Part shown: positions 26,872 to 35,948 of the stretch, piece by piece
Position numbering within the stretch: position 1 is the stretch's first letter
Layout: each line of letters starts with the position of its first letter
NCBI RefSeq assembly: GCF_011753055.1
Contig: NZ_VWWJ01000030.1
Span: 1-64,000 of the forward strand
Length of the DNA: 64,000 nt
From: Burkholderia sp. Ax-1719
Lineage (GTDB): Bacteria; Pseudomonadota; Gammaproteobacteria; Burkholderiales; Burkholderiaceae
Reading direction: 5' to 3'
The notes under the pieces: model-generated
The model's input: the letters and a program-made list of their open reading frames with translations, nothing else
Told to the model about the DNA's origin: nothing
The model's database searches: none
Made by a program: the position numbers and the translations under genes

Positions 26872-27163
26872 GAAAAAAACGAAACGGCGGGGTGTGCCGC
26901 GCGCCGCTGGAGTCTTGCAACGATCTTTCAACCGCACAAGCCGCGTCGCACCGGCAGACTGCCGCCGTTTGCTGGACTGGAATCAACTCATTATTTTACC
27001 CTGGCTGGCAAAATTCCTTTTAATAATCAATTCCGATAATTTCATAACCTCTGCTCATTAGAGGAATCGTGCGGGGAAAAGCGGGTGTCGGCTCGCCGAA
27101 TCGGCGCTACCCTGCCCCACAGCCCGAAACCGATAACCACACATCCAGGGAAAAGAGGCGCAT
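26872..27163. promoter_or_regulatory. Divergent control region metN / alpha-beta hydrolase
   Basis: 292 bases. The stretch 26985-27060 is AT-rich in an otherwise GC-rich window and should hold the promoters of both genes. A short inverted repeat, CCTCT (27048-27052) and AGAGG (27060-27064), lies in it. I see no SAM riboswitch fold and cannot assign an exact promoter. Confidence 0.4.
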
Positions 27164-28069
27164 ATGGAGACAAGCCCGTCGAATGCCGTTGCAGACAAGG
27201 CTCCGAGCGGCTATGGCGCAGCCGAGAGCGTCACGCTGCGCGCCCGCGACGGCACGGAGCTGCCGCTGTACGTCTGGCGCACACGCGCCACGCCCGCGCG
27301 CGCGGCCATCGCGCTGATTCACGGACTCGCCGAACACGCGGGACGCTATACGGCGCTAGCGGCGCGGCTGAACGCCGCAGGCATCGACGTTTATGCGATC
27401 GATCTGCGCGGCCACGGACGCGCGAGCGGGCAGCGCGCCACCATCGCGCGTTTCGACGACTATCTCGACGACGCCGAAGCGCTCATCGCCCACGCCGCCG
27501 CGCAAAGCGCGAAGCGCCACACGCCGCTCTTCCTGATGGGCCACAGCATGGGCGGCGCGATTGCCGCGCTCTATGCGATCGAGCGCGCGCCACGCGCGGG
27601 CGTGAAGTTCGCCGGGCTGCTGCTGTCGAGCGCCGCGCTTGCGCCGGGCCGCGACGTGCCGCAATGGATGATTTCCGCGAGCCGCGTGATGAGCGCAATC
27701 TGGCCGCGCTTCCCGGCGATGAAGATAGACGCCGCGCTGCTCGCGCGCGACGCTGCGGTGGTCGCGGCCAATCGCGCCGATCCGCTCGTGCATCACGGCG
27801 CGATTCCCGCGCGCACCGGCGCGGAATTGCTCGACGCGATGAAGCGCATTGAAGCGGGCCGCGCGCAGCTGCGCTTACCGGTGCTCGTCTGGCACGGCAC
27901 GGAAGACAAACTCACGGAACCCGAAGGCAGCCGCGCATTCGGAGAACATGTGGGCTCGCCCGATCGCACGCTCACGCTCTACGAAGGCAGCTTCCATGAA
28001 ACGCTCAACGATCTGGATCGCGAGCGGGTGATTGGCGCGATGCTCGACTGGATCGACAAGCGCAGTTAG
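27164..28069 (+). CDS. Alpha/beta hydrolase, monoacylglycerol-lipase-like
   Basis: 301 residues. The nucleophile elbow is GHSMGG with Ser at about 128, the oxyanion region IHGLAEHAGRY at about 52, the acid Asp in WHGTEDKL and the His in GSFHETLND. The pattern fits the serine-aminopeptidase S33/monoglyceride lipase subgroup. The substrate is unknown, with long- or medium-chain monoglycerides a reasonable guess. No recognisable partner genes; the deacetylase-like gene is tail-to-tail. Confidence 0.88.
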   Translation: METSPSNAVADKAPSGYGAAESVTLRARDGTELPLYVWRTRATPARAAIALIHGLAEHAGRYTALAARLNAAGIDVYAIDLRGHGRASGQRATIARFDDYLDDAEALIAHAAAQSAKRHTPLFLMGHSMGGAIAALYAIERAPRAGVKFAGLLLSSAALAPGRDVPQWMISASRVMSAIWPRFPAMKIDAALLARDAAVVAANRADPLVHHGAIPARTGAELLDAMKRIEAGRAQLRLPVLVWHGTEDKLTEPEGSRAFGEHVGSPDRTLTLYEGSFHETLNDLDRERVIGAMLDWIDKRS

Positions 28070-28094
28070 GCGTGCGTCGACCCCACGCGCTGAT

Positions 28095-29021
28095 TCAGAT
28101 GCCGGCCATCGCGCGCAGATGCGCGACCACACTGCGCCCGAGCGCCGAGAGGTTATAGCCGCCTTCGAGGCAGCTCACGATGCGCCCCTTGGCGTGACGA
28201 TTGGCGACGTCGACGATCTGCTCCGTGATCCACGCGTAATCGTCCTCGACGAGACCCATATTGCCGAGATCGTCCTCGCGGTGCGCATCGAAACCCGCCG
28301 ACACGAACACCATCTCCGGCTTGAATTCGTGCAGACGCGGCAGCCACAGAATGTCGATTGCCTCGCGCACGTCCATGCCTTTGGTGCGCGCCGCCATCGG
28401 CACATTGACCATGTTCGGCGCCTGATTCTCCGCGCCCGAGAACGGATAGAACGGATGCTGGAAGATGCTGCACATGAGCACGCGCGAGTCGCCCGCGAAG
28501 GCGGCTTCCGTACCGTTGCCGTGATGCACATCGAAGTCGATGACCGCCACGCGCGACAGGCCATGCACGTCGAGCGCATGGCGCGCCGCGATGGCGACGT
28601 TATTGAAGAAGCAGAAACCCATCGCGCGAGCAGGTTCGGCGTGATGGCCAGGCGGGCGCACGCTGCAGAACGCGTTTTCGTAGCGGCCCGCGATCACGGC
28701 GTCGGTCGCGGCAACGGCTGCGCCCGCTGCGCGCAAGGCCGCCTGCCACGTATGCGGATTCATCGAGGTATCGGGATCGATGGCGGCGTAGCCTTCCTGC
28801 GGCGCAAGCTGGCGCAGGTAATCGATATGCGCCTGGGTATGCACGCGTAGCAGCGCGGCAACGCTTGCGAGCGGCGCGGAGTCGTCGCGCTCGATCAGCG
28901 CGTCGATGCGGCTGGCGATAAGCTGGTCTTCGATGGCCTGCAGGCGCGCCGGGCATTCGGGATGCCACTCGCCCATTTCATGCAGCAGACAGTCGGGATG
29001 CGTGAAAAAACCGGTCGTCAT
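28095..29021 (-). CDS. Histone deacetylase-family amidohydrolase
   Basis: 308 residues from MTTGFFTHPDCLLHEMG. The zinc-enzyme motifs are RPPGHHAEPARAMGFCFFNN (catalytic His pair) and VIDFDVHHGNGT (metal-binding Asp and His), with a further Asp in SAGFDAH. Bacterial members remove acetyl groups from polyamines or other small amines. Which substrate applies here is unknown. About 290 bases lie between its start and mltB. Confidence 0.9.
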   Translation of the reverse strand: MTTGFFTHPDCLLHEMGEWHPECPARLQAIEDQLIASRIDALIERDDSAPLASVAALLRVHTQAHIDYLRQLAPQEGYAAIDPDTSMNPHTWQAALRAAGAAVAATDAVIAGRYENAFCSVRPPGHHAEPARAMGFCFFNNVAIAARHALDVHGLSRVAVIDFDVHHGNGTEAAFAGDSRVLMCSIFQHPFYPFSGAENQAPNMVNVPMAARTKGMDVREAIDILWLPRLHEFKPEMVFVSAGFDAHREDDLGNMGLVEDDYAWITEQIVDVANRHAKGRIVSCLEGGYNLSALGRSVVAHLRAMAGI

Positions 29022-29258
29022 GTGTCGTACTGGCCGCGCGACGCCAAGGGTGCGCACGCGGGTCTCCATCAGGTCTTTCGTCGGGGTGCTACGCGGCAAT
29101 CAGCAAGAGTCCGGCAGCAGTCGCGCGGGCCGCGATCGAGCGCGGTCCAGCATCACGTTACCACACGCCACCTGCAATGCTTGCGCCCGCAGGCGTGCGA
29201 TACGCGCCACGCCCTGCGCGCAGGCCCACCCAGGCTTAGTGCGTGCGAAGTGCTCGGG

Positions 29259-29264
29259 TATACT
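29259..29264 (+). promoter_or_regulatory. -10 of mltB
   Basis: TATACT, 51 bases before the ATG at 29315; the -35 (TTAGTG at 29236-29241, 17 bases away) is weak. Confidence 0.45.
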
Positions 29265-29314
29265 GCCCCGGACCCTCTTCTCCAGTTCACCCCGTTCAGA
29301 ACCGCTCGCCTCCC

Positions 29315-30694
29315 ATGACGCACACGTCCGCGCAAAAGTCCGCTCTGTCTGTTTCCGGCCATCCGCGCATCTCGTCTTTCGCCCTTGCGCTCTGCACGGC
29401 GGCCGCGCTGTTGAGCGGCGCCGCGCACGCGCAAACCTCGGGCGCTGCCGCTTCCGCTGCAACTGCAAAGCGCAAGCCCGCGACGCTCGCCCAGGCGCAG
29501 CCGCAGTCGGCGCAGGCAAACTCGCAAGGCCAGACGTTCGAAGAGGAAATCGTCCCGCAGCGCTATGCGAACAATCCGAATGTCGATGCCTTCATCAACG
29601 ACATGGTCGCGCGCTACGACTTCAATGCCGATGCGCTGCACGCCCTGTTCGCAAGCGCGAGCTATTCGGCTACGGCGGTCAAGCTGGTGACGCCCTCGCC
29701 CACGCCGGGCACGAAAAACTGGCGTGCATATCAGGCGCGTTTTCTCGACACCGTGCGCATCAACGCGGGCGTGAAATTCTGGCGCGCGAACCAGGCCACG
29801 CTGCAGCGCGCCGCCGACCAGTTCGGCGTGCCGCCCGAGGTGATCGTCGGCATCATCGGCGTGGAGACGATCTACGGCCGCTACATGGGCAACTTCCGCG
29901 TGCTCGACGCGCTCACCACGCTCGCGTTCGATTATCCGGATACGCCCAATCGCACCGACCGCATGGCGACGTTTCGCAAGAATCTCGAAGACTACCTGGT
30001 GTGGACGCGCGATTCGCAGATCGATCCGTCGTCGGTGCTGGGTTCGTACACGGGCGCGATCGGCATTCCGCAATTCCTGCCCAGCAGCATCGTGCAGTAC
30101 GCCGTCGACTACGAAGGCAATCACCATATCGACCTGCGCAACAGCACGGCCGATGCGATCGGCAGCGTCGCGAACTATCTGAAGCAGAACGGCTGGGAAA
30201 CGGGCCGTCCGGTGGTGTGGAAGGTTGCGAGCGATCCGGGCAGCCAGGGCATCGCCCAGGCTGCCGCCGACGGCAAGCCGGACCCGCGCTGGCCGCTCGT
30301 GCAACTGCTGCGCTCGGGCCTCGCGCTCAATGAGCCGAACGTGGACATCGCCGCCGAGGGCGGCACGCCCGTCACCGTGATCGACCTGCCGACGCCGGGA
30401 CGTGCGACCGAGTACATGCTGGGCCTGAAGAACTTCTACGTGCTCACGCGCTATAACCGCAGCTTCTTCTATGCTTTGTCGGTGTATCAGCTGGGCATGC
30501 GCGTGAAGGCGCAGATGCTGGCCACGCAGGCAGGCGGGGATACCGGCGCAGGCGCAGATGCAGGCACCGACGCGGGCTCGGACGTAAGCGCCGGTCCGTC
30601 GAACGGCACGAACACCCTCACGCCGCAGCAGTTGCAACAGATCCAGCAGCTCCAGCAATCGCGCCAGGCGCGCCCCAGTCAGCAGCCGCAATAA
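29315..30694 (+). CDS. mltB: Membrane-bound lytic murein transglycosylase B
   Basis: 459 residues from MTHTSAQKSALSVSG, followed by a signal peptide ending SGAAHA-QT; no lipobox Cys, so it may not be a lipoprotein. MltB cleaves peptidoglycan by forming 1,6-anhydro ends. The catalytic Glu is in GIIGVETIYGRYMGNFRV, with TYTG-type GSYTGAIGIPQFLPSSI downstream. The C-terminal 60 residues are Asp/Gly/Thr then Gln-rich (LTPQQLQQIQQLQQ), an unusual tail beyond the catalytic domain. Confidence 0.93.
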   Translation: MTHTSAQKSALSVSGHPRISSFALALCTAAALLSGAAHAQTSGAAASAATAKRKPATLAQAQPQSAQANSQGQTFEEEIVPQRYANNPNVDAFINDMVARYDFNADALHALFASASYSATAVKLVTPSPTPGTKNWRAYQARFLDTVRINAGVKFWRANQATLQRAADQFGVPPEVIVGIIGVETIYGRYMGNFRVLDALTTLAFDYPDTPNRTDRMATFRKNLEDYLVWTRDSQIDPSSVLGSYTGAIGIPQFLPSSIVQYAVDYEGNHHIDLRNSTADAIGSVANYLKQNGWETGRPVVWKVASDPGSQGIAQAAADGKPDPRWPLVQLLRSGLALNEPNVDIAAEGGTPVTVIDLPTPGRATEYMLGLKNFYVLTRYNRSFFYALSVYQLGMRVKAQMLATQAGGDTGAGADAGTDAGSDVSAGPSNGTNTLTPQQLQQIQQLQQSRQARPSQQPQ

Positions 30695-30711
30695 CCGGCG
30701 CGCCATAAAAG

Positions 30712-30748
30712 ACGGGCGGTCTGTCTTTCATGACAGACCGCCCGTTTG
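30712..30748 (+). terminator. Bidirectional terminator between mltB and cysM
   Basis: Two perfect 14-base arms, ACGGGCGGTCTGTC and its complement, around TTTCAT, then TT. It can also serve cysM. Confidence 0.8.
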
Positions 30749-30789
30749 CATTCGAGCGAGCCGATAAAGCGGCGACGCTTAAGCCACGA

Positions 30790-31692
30790 TCAAGCCGGGA
30801 ACACACCCGTCGACAGATAACGATCGCCGCGATCGCAGACGATGAACACGATCGTCGCGTTTTCGAGCTGGCGCGCGAGACGCATCGCCACTTCGCATGC
30901 GCCACCCGACGAAATGCCCGCGAAGATGCCCTCGACCGACGCGAGACGACGCGCCATCGCCTCAGCGGCGGCCTGGCTCACGTTCTCGACACGATCCACG
31001 CGGCTGCGATCGAAAATCTTCGGCAGATAGGCCTCCGGCCACTTGCGGATGCCCGGAATGCGCGAGCCGTCTTCCGGCTGCGCACCGACGATCTCGATTG
31101 CCGGGTTCTGCTCTTTCAGATACTGCGACGTGCCCATGATGGTGCCCGTCGTGCCCATCGACGACACGAAGTGCGTGATGCGCCCTTCGGTTTCGCGCCA
31201 GAGTTCCGGGCCGGTGCCTTCGTAGTGCGCAAGCGGATTGTCGGGATTGGCGAACTGGTCGAGGATGATGCCCTTGCCGTCGCGCTGCATCTGCTCGGCG
31301 AGATCGCGCGCGTATTCCATGCCGCCCTTCACCGGCGTCAGCATGATTTCCGCGCCGTAGGCGGCCATGCTCTGACGGCGTTCGACCGAGAGGTCTTCCG
31401 GCATGATCAGAATCATCTTGTAGCCGCGGATTGCCGCTGCCATCGCCAGCGCAATGCCGGTGTTGCCGCTGGTGGCTTCGATCAGCGTATCGCCCGGCTT
31501 GATGCGGCCGCGCTGTTCCGCCTTGCGGATCATCGAAAGCGCCGGGCGGTCCTTGACCGAACCCGCCGGGTTGTTGCCTTCCAGCTTCGCCAGCACGATG
31601 TTGTTGCGGGCGCGGATTTCGTCGTCCGGCAAACGGACGAGTTGCACGAGCGGCGTATTGCCAATCGTGTCTTCAATGGTCTTGTATGGCAT
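30790..31692 (-). CDS. cysM: Cysteine synthase B
   Basis: 300 residues. The enzyme makes cysteine from O-acetylserine and sulfide or thiosulfate. The PLP lysine is in PAGSVKDRPALSMI and the phosphate-binding loop is TSGNTGIALAMAA. EGRITHFVSSMGTTGTIMGTSQYLKEQNP and the C-terminal GISSGGACEVAMRLA are typical of CysM rather than CysK. A TAGAAT -10 lies at 31731-31736, about 40 bases upstream. No strong ribosome site is seen, though the start MPYKTIEDTIGNTP is the family one. Confidence 0.96.
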   Translation of the reverse strand: MPYKTIEDTIGNTPLVQLVRLPDDEIRARNNIVLAKLEGNNPAGSVKDRPALSMIRKAEQRGRIKPGDTLIEATSGNTGIALAMAAAIRGYKMILIMPEDLSVERRQSMAAYGAEIMLTPVKGGMEYARDLAEQMQRDGKGIILDQFANPDNPLAHYEGTGPELWRETEGRITHFVSSMGTTGTIMGTSQYLKEQNPAIEIVGAQPEDGSRIPGIRKWPEAYLPKIFDRSRVDRVENVSQAAAEAMARRLASVEGIFAGISSGGACEVAMRLARQLENATIVFIVCDRGDRYLSTGVFPA

Positions 31693-31730
31693 AAAAGGTG
31701 ACGGTCAGGCGCGTTTTACGTGATCTTTCG

Positions 31731-31736
31731 ATTCTA
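31731..31736 (-). promoter_or_regulatory. Candidate -10 of cysM
   Basis: TAGAAT on the minus strand, 39 bases before the start codon. The -35 is not convincing. Confidence 0.4.
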
Positions 31737-31849
31737 AACCACGCGGCCTGCCCGCGCAGGGGCGTCCCGACTGCCCATGCTCGCAGGAGGGTTGCGGCGG
31801 CATGACGGCGGGACGACGGCGGGATTGCCGTCCGAATGCCGCAAAGGCA

Positions 31850-31874
31850 AAAAGCCCGCGGCCTGAACCGCGGG
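31850..31874 (-). terminator. Terminator of the comEA-like gene
   Basis: On the minus strand CCCGCGG, loop TTCAGG, CCGCGGG, then CTTTTTG. The rest of the 295-base gap to cysM shows nothing else I can name. Confidence 0.8.
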
Positions 31875-31987
31875 TTCAACGTCGCCTGAGCGATGCTGGA
31901 GCGGCACCGTGGCGAAACCTGAAGGAGACTGCCACCGCGTCGCGCGAGGAACGTGAACACGCGACGCGGCTATCACGCGCGCGAACG

Positions 31988-32359
31988 CTACTTCTTCACC
32001 GCAACCGTGGTGGAACCCGTGGCCGCGCCCTGAGCGTTGCCGCTCTTCGCGGGCGCTGCCCCATTCGCCGTCTGCGTCGCCGCCCCCGGCTTGCCCGTTG
32101 CGGGACCGACCGACAATCCTTCGGCCTGCAGACGTTCGACGGTATGACCGCCCAGCCCCTTCACACGCTTACCAAGATCGGAAGCATCCTTGTAAGGCCC
32201 ATGAGCGTTGCGTTCGTCGAGAATGGCCTTGGCGCGCGCCGGCCCGATGCCCTTGATGCCGCGCAGCGCGTCGACGTTAGCCGTGTTGACGTCCACGGCC
32301 CCGAACGCCTGGCCGAAGGCCGCGAGCAGCGCCACCAGTGCGAGAAGTTTTCTGATCAT
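31988..32359 (-). CDS. Small secreted ComEA-like helix-hairpin-helix protein
   Basis: 123 residues from MIRKLLALVALLAAFG, with GGAG before the ATG. A signal peptide (AFGQAFG-AVDV) is followed by VNTANVDALRGIKGIGPARAKAILDERNAHGPYKDASDLGKRVKGLG, a ComEA helix-hairpin-helix that binds DNA without sequence preference. In competent bacteria such proteins pull incoming DNA through the periplasm. The last 40 residues are low-complexity. The other competence genes are not in this window. Confidence 0.88.
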   Translation of the reverse strand: MIRKLLALVALLAAFGQAFGAVDVNTANVDALRGIKGIGPARAKAILDERNAHGPYKDASDLGKRVKGLGGHTVERLQAEGLSVGPATGKPGAATQTANGAAPAKSGNAQGAATGSTTVAVKK

Positions 32360-32382
32360 GCTGGATCTCCGTTGATAACCAC

Positions 32383-32403
32383 CGCCGGCGACCATCGCCG
32401 GCG
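32383..32403 (-). repeat. Hairpin between hldD and the comEA-like gene
   Basis: CGCCGGCGA, loop CCA, TCGCCGGCG: a perfect nine-base stem without a T-tract. Possibly a terminator or processing signal. Confidence 0.45.
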
Positions 32404-32437
32404 AGGAGAATCCAGTTTAGGGAGAGACCGCTTGCGC

Positions 32438-33430
32438 TTACACCTGGCCAGATAGCCAACGTACGTAGCGATCGACGCCTTCCTGAACCGTCAGGAACGG
32501 CGCGTCGTAGCCCGCTGCGCGCAGCTTCGTCTGGTCGGCCTGCGTGAAGCATTGATACTTGCCACGCAGGGCGTCCGGGAACGGGACGTATTCGATCAGA
32601 CCTTCCTTGACCTGTTCTTCGAGCGTGAGCGCCGGCTTGCCTTCCATCGCGCGCAGCGTGTTGACCACGCTCGTGGCGATATCGTTGAACGGCTGCGCGC
32701 GGCCGCTGCCCAGATTGAAGATGCCCGACTTTTCCGGATGATCGAAGAAGAACAGGTTGACCTTCACCACGTCTTCCACCGACACAAAGTCGCGCGTCTG
32801 CTCGCCCGGAGCATAGCCGTTGTACTCGCCGAACAGCTTTACGCGGCCTTCGGCGCGGAACTGGTTGAAGTTGTGGAACGCCACCGACGCCATGCGCGCC
32901 TTGTGCGTCTCACGCTGGCCGTAGACGTTGAAGTAACGGAAGCCCGCGATCTGGCTTTGCGTCGTGGGCAGCACGCGGCGGATCACCTGGTCGAACAGGA
33001 ACTTCGAATAGCCGTAGACGTTCAGCGGCGCTTCCACTTCGCGATCTTCGACAAAGCGCGTCGAGCCGCCGTAAATCGCCGCCGACGACGCATACAGGAA
33101 CTGCGTGCGCTGCGCCTGGCAGGCGTCCAGCACCGCACGGCTGAAGCGGAAGTTGTTGTCCATCATGTAGCGGCCGTCGGTTTCCATCGTGTCCGAACAG
33201 GCGCCTTCGTGGAACACCGCGCGCACGTTGCCGAAGTCGCCGCGCGTGAAGCGCTCGACGAATTCGGTCTTGTCGAGGTAATCGTCGATTTCACAATCGA
33301 CCAGATTCTTGAATTTGTCGGCGCGCGTGAGATTGTCGACGGCGATGATGCGGTCTTCGCCGCGTTCGTTCAACGCCTTGACGATGTTGCTGCCGATGAA
33401 GCCGGCTGCGCCGGTCACAATGATGGTCAT
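32438..33430 (-). CDS. hldD: ADP-L-glycero-D-manno-heptose 6-epimerase
   Basis: 330 residues from [15 protein letters not shown], the NADP-binding Rossmann opening. It converts ADP-D-glycero- to ADP-L-glycero-manno-heptose, the donor for the lipopolysaccharide inner core. The catalytic YxxxK is in [12 protein letters not shown] and the Ser-rich loop is [11 protein letters not shown]. Downstream of hldE in the same direction. The ATG follows a gap of 91 bases. Confidence 0.97.
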   Translation of the reverse strand: MTIIVTGAAGFIGSNIVKALNERGEDRIIAVDNLTRADKFKNLVDCEIDDYLDKTEFVERFTRGDFGNVRAVFHEGACSDTMETDGRYMMDNNFRFSRAVLDACQAQRTQFLYASSAAIYGGSTRFVEDREVEAPLNVYGYSKFLFDQVIRRVLPTTQSQIAGFRYFNVYGQRETHKARMASVAFHNFNQFRAEGRVKLFGEYNGYAPGEQTRDFVSVEDVVKVNLFFFDHPEKSGIFNLGSGRAQPFNDIATSVVNTLRAMEGKPALTLEEQVKEGLIEYVPFPDALRGKYQCFTQADQTKLRAAGYDAPFLTVQEGVDRYVRWLSGQV

Positions 33431-33521
33431 GGTATTTCTGCGGTGATGAAGTCCGCGCAAGACCGGGAAAACTCTCCAGAAATCCCGGTCTGCCCTGATT
33501 GGGCTCAGGCTGTGCGGAACG

Positions 33522-34514
33522 TCATTGAAAGAGTTCGTCGTAATCGACGGTGGCGGTGCCGAGCTTGCCGACCACGATGCCGGCCGCACGGTTGGCGAGC
33601 GCAACGCCTTCCTGAAGCGAAAGACCCGCGCCCAGCGCGACTGCGAGGGTGGCAATCACCGTGTCGCCGGCGCCCGAGACATCATACACTTCGCGTGCCA
33701 CGGTCGGCGTATGCAGCACGCCGTTGCCGGAAAAGAGCGTCATACCCTCTTCCGAGCGCGTCAGCAGCAAGGCGTCGACCTGCAGGTCCGTGCGCAGTTT
33801 CGTCACGCGCGCCAGCAGGTCTTCTTCCGACTTCCAGTTGCCCACCACTTCGCGCAGTTCGGCGCGGTTCGGCGTGATGACGCTGGCGCCGCGATAGCGC
33901 TCCCAGTCGTCGCCCTTCGGGTCGACCAGCACGGCTTTGCCCGCCGCGCGCGCCTTCGAGATCATCTGCGTGACGTGCGTGAGCCCGCCCTTCGCATAGT
34001 CCGACATGAGGATCACGTCGTGCGTCGGCAGCAGCGCGTCAAAGCGTGCGAGGCCCGCGAGCAGCGCCTCGTGCGCGGGCGTGTTCTCGAAGTCCACGCG
34101 CAGCAGTTGCTGCTGGCGCGAGAGCACGCGCAGCTTGATCGTCGTGGGCAGCGCGGGATCGCGTTCGAGATGCGCGTGCACATGGCTTTCGCCGAGCAGT
34201 GCGACGATGCGCTCGCCCGGCTCGTCATGACCGACCACGCACAGCAGGCCCGCCTGCGCACCCAGCGCCGCCGCGTTGCGCGCGACGTTGGCCGCGCCGC
34301 CCAGGCGGTCTTCCTGACGCTGCACGTGCACCACCGGCACCGGCGCTTCCGGCGAGATGCGGTTGACGTCGCCGAACCAGTAACGGTCGAGCATCACGTC
34401 GCCCACCACCAGCACGCGCGCATGGCCGAACTGCTCGCGCGGCACGACCTGGACGTCGGGCGCGAGCGCCGCGTGGTCAGGCTGCTGAGGTTGCATCGCT
34501 TGCGTGTTTGACAT
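33522..34514 (-). CDS. hldE: D-glycero-beta-D-manno-heptose 7-phosphate kinase (single domain)
   Basis: 330 residues from [14 protein letters not shown]. It phosphorylates heptose-7-phosphate at C1. The PfkB kinase motifs are visible: [29 protein letters not shown], and the C-terminal [21 protein letters not shown]. coli HldE has a second, adenylyltransferase domain; here the protein ends after the kinase, so it is equivalent to HldA/RfaE1, and HldC must be elsewhere. Overlaps ugd by 38 bases. Confidence 0.94.
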   Translation of the reverse strand: MSNTQAMQPQQPDHAALAPDVQVVPREQFGHARVLVVGDVMLDRYWFGDVNRISPEAPVPVVHVQRQEDRLGGAANVARNAAALGAQAGLLCVVGHDEPGERIVALLGESHVHAHLERDPALPTTIKLRVLSRQQQLLRVDFENTPAHEALLAGLARFDALLPTHDVILMSDYAKGGLTHVTQMISKARAAGKAVLVDPKGDDWERYRGASVITPNRAELREVVGNWKSEEDLLARVTKLRTDLQVDALLLTRSEEGMTLFSGNGVLHTPTVAREVYDVSGAGDTVIATLAVALGAGLSLQEGVALANRAAGIVVGKLGTATVDYDELFQ

Positions 34515-35883
34515 GGGGCCGCCCGATGGAGTGGTAGTCGAAGCCGTGTTCCGCCATCGCGTCCGGCTCATAGAGATTGCGACCGTCGAAGATGCGCGGC
34601 GTCTTCAGCTCGGCCTTGAGCGCTTCGAAATCGGGCGCCTTGAAGGCCGTCCATTCCGTGACGATCACGAGCGCATCGGCGCCCGCGAGCGTGTCGTCCT
34701 GGCTCGGCGCGAACGTGATGCGCGCGAGCAGATCCGGCGACGTGGCGAGATCGAGCGCGAACACACGGCGCGCCTCTTCGGTCGCCACCGGGTCGTAGGC
34801 CGACACCGTCGCGCCGCGCGAAACGAGTTCCGCGATCAGGCGACGGCTCGGCGCTTCGCGCATGTCATCGGTATTCGGCTTGAACGCCAGACCCCAGACC
34901 GCGAAGTGCTTGCCCGTCAGATCGTCGCCGAGCGACTTGACGATCTTGCGCACCAGCACGTCCTTCTGGTCGTGGTTGACTTCCTCGACCGCTTCGAGAA
35001 TGCGCAGATTCTGCCCCGATTCCGCAGCCGTGCGGATCAGCGCCTGCACGTCCTTCGGGAAGCACGAGCCGCCATAGCCGCAGCCCGCGTAAAGGAAGTG
35101 ATAGCCGATGCGCGGATCCGAGCCGATGCCGCGACGCACCGATTCAATGTCCGCGCCCACGCGGTCGGCCAGATTCGCCATCTCGTTCATGAACGAGATG
35201 CGCGTGGCCAGCATGGCGTTGGCCGCGTACTTCGAGAACTCGGCCGAGCGCACGTCCATGTAGATCGTGCGTTCGTGATTGCGGTTAAACGGCGCGTAGA
35301 GACGCTTCATCTTCTCGCGCGCGATTTCGCCGTTGGCGTCCTCGTCGATGCCGATGATGATGCGGTCCGGACGCATGAAGTCGTCCACGGCCGCGCCCTC
35401 TTTGAGGAACTCAGGATTCGAAACGACCGAGAAGCGGTGCTCCGCGCTCGCGTCGATTCCACGCCTGGCCAGCTCTTCCGCCACCACGGCCTGCACGCGC
35501 TGCGCCGTGCCAACCGGCACCGTCGATTTATCGACGATGACCTTGAAGCCGTTCATATGACGGCCGATGCTGCGCGCGGCTTCCAGCACGTATTGCAGGT
35601 CGGCGGAACCGTCTTCGTCCGGCGGCGTGCCGACGGCGATGAACTGCACCTCGCCATGTTCGACGCTCGCGGCAATGTCGGTGGAAAACGTGATGCGGCG
35701 CGCCTTGCGGTTGCGCTGGATGAGTTCGAGCAGGCCCGGCTCATGGATGGGCACGCCGCCGTTGTTCAGGATGTCGATCTTGCGCGGATCGACGTCGAGG
35801 CAGAACACGTCGTGACCGATTTCGGCAAGGCACGCCCCGGTGACGAGGCCAACATAGCCGGTACCGATAATGGTGATTTTCAT
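34477..35883 (-). CDS. ugd: UDP-glucose 6-dehydrogenase
   Basis: 468 residues. It oxidises UDP-glucose twice to UDP-glucuronate, precursor of 4-amino-arabinose on lipid A and of exopolysaccharides. N-terminal [20 protein letters not shown] binds NAD; the catalytic Cys is in [34 protein letters not shown] is the second NAD/UDP domain. In Burkholderia the 4-amino-arabinose pathway is essential. Its start lies 65 bases after lapB. Confidence 0.97.
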   Translation of the reverse strand: MKITIIGTGYVGLVTGACLAEIGHDVFCLDVDPRKIDILNNGGVPIHEPGLLELIQRNRKARRITFSTDIAASVEHGEVQFIAVGTPPDEDGSADLQYVLEAARSIGRHMNGFKVIVDKSTVPVGTAQRVQAVVAEELARRGIDASAEHRFSVVSNPEFLKEGAAVDDFMRPDRIIIGIDEDANGEIAREKMKRLYAPFNRNHERTIYMDVRSAEFSKYAANAMLATRISFMNEMANLADRVGADIESVRRGIGSDPRIGYHFLYAGCGYGGSCFPKDVQALIRTAAESGQNLRILEAVEEVNHDQKDVLVRKIVKSLGDDLTGKHFAVWGLAFKPNTDDMREAPSRRLIAELVSRGATVSAYDPVATEEARRVFALDLATSPDLLARITFAPSQDDTLAGADALVIVTEWTAFKAPDFEALKAELKTPRIFDGRNLYEPDAMAEHGFDYHSIGRPHVKHASDATSAA

Positions 35884-35948
35884 ACGCGCTCCGGTGACAG
35901 ATTCGGATGTTGATGTTGCAGGGTCGCAGGCTGACGCGGGTCAGCCTG

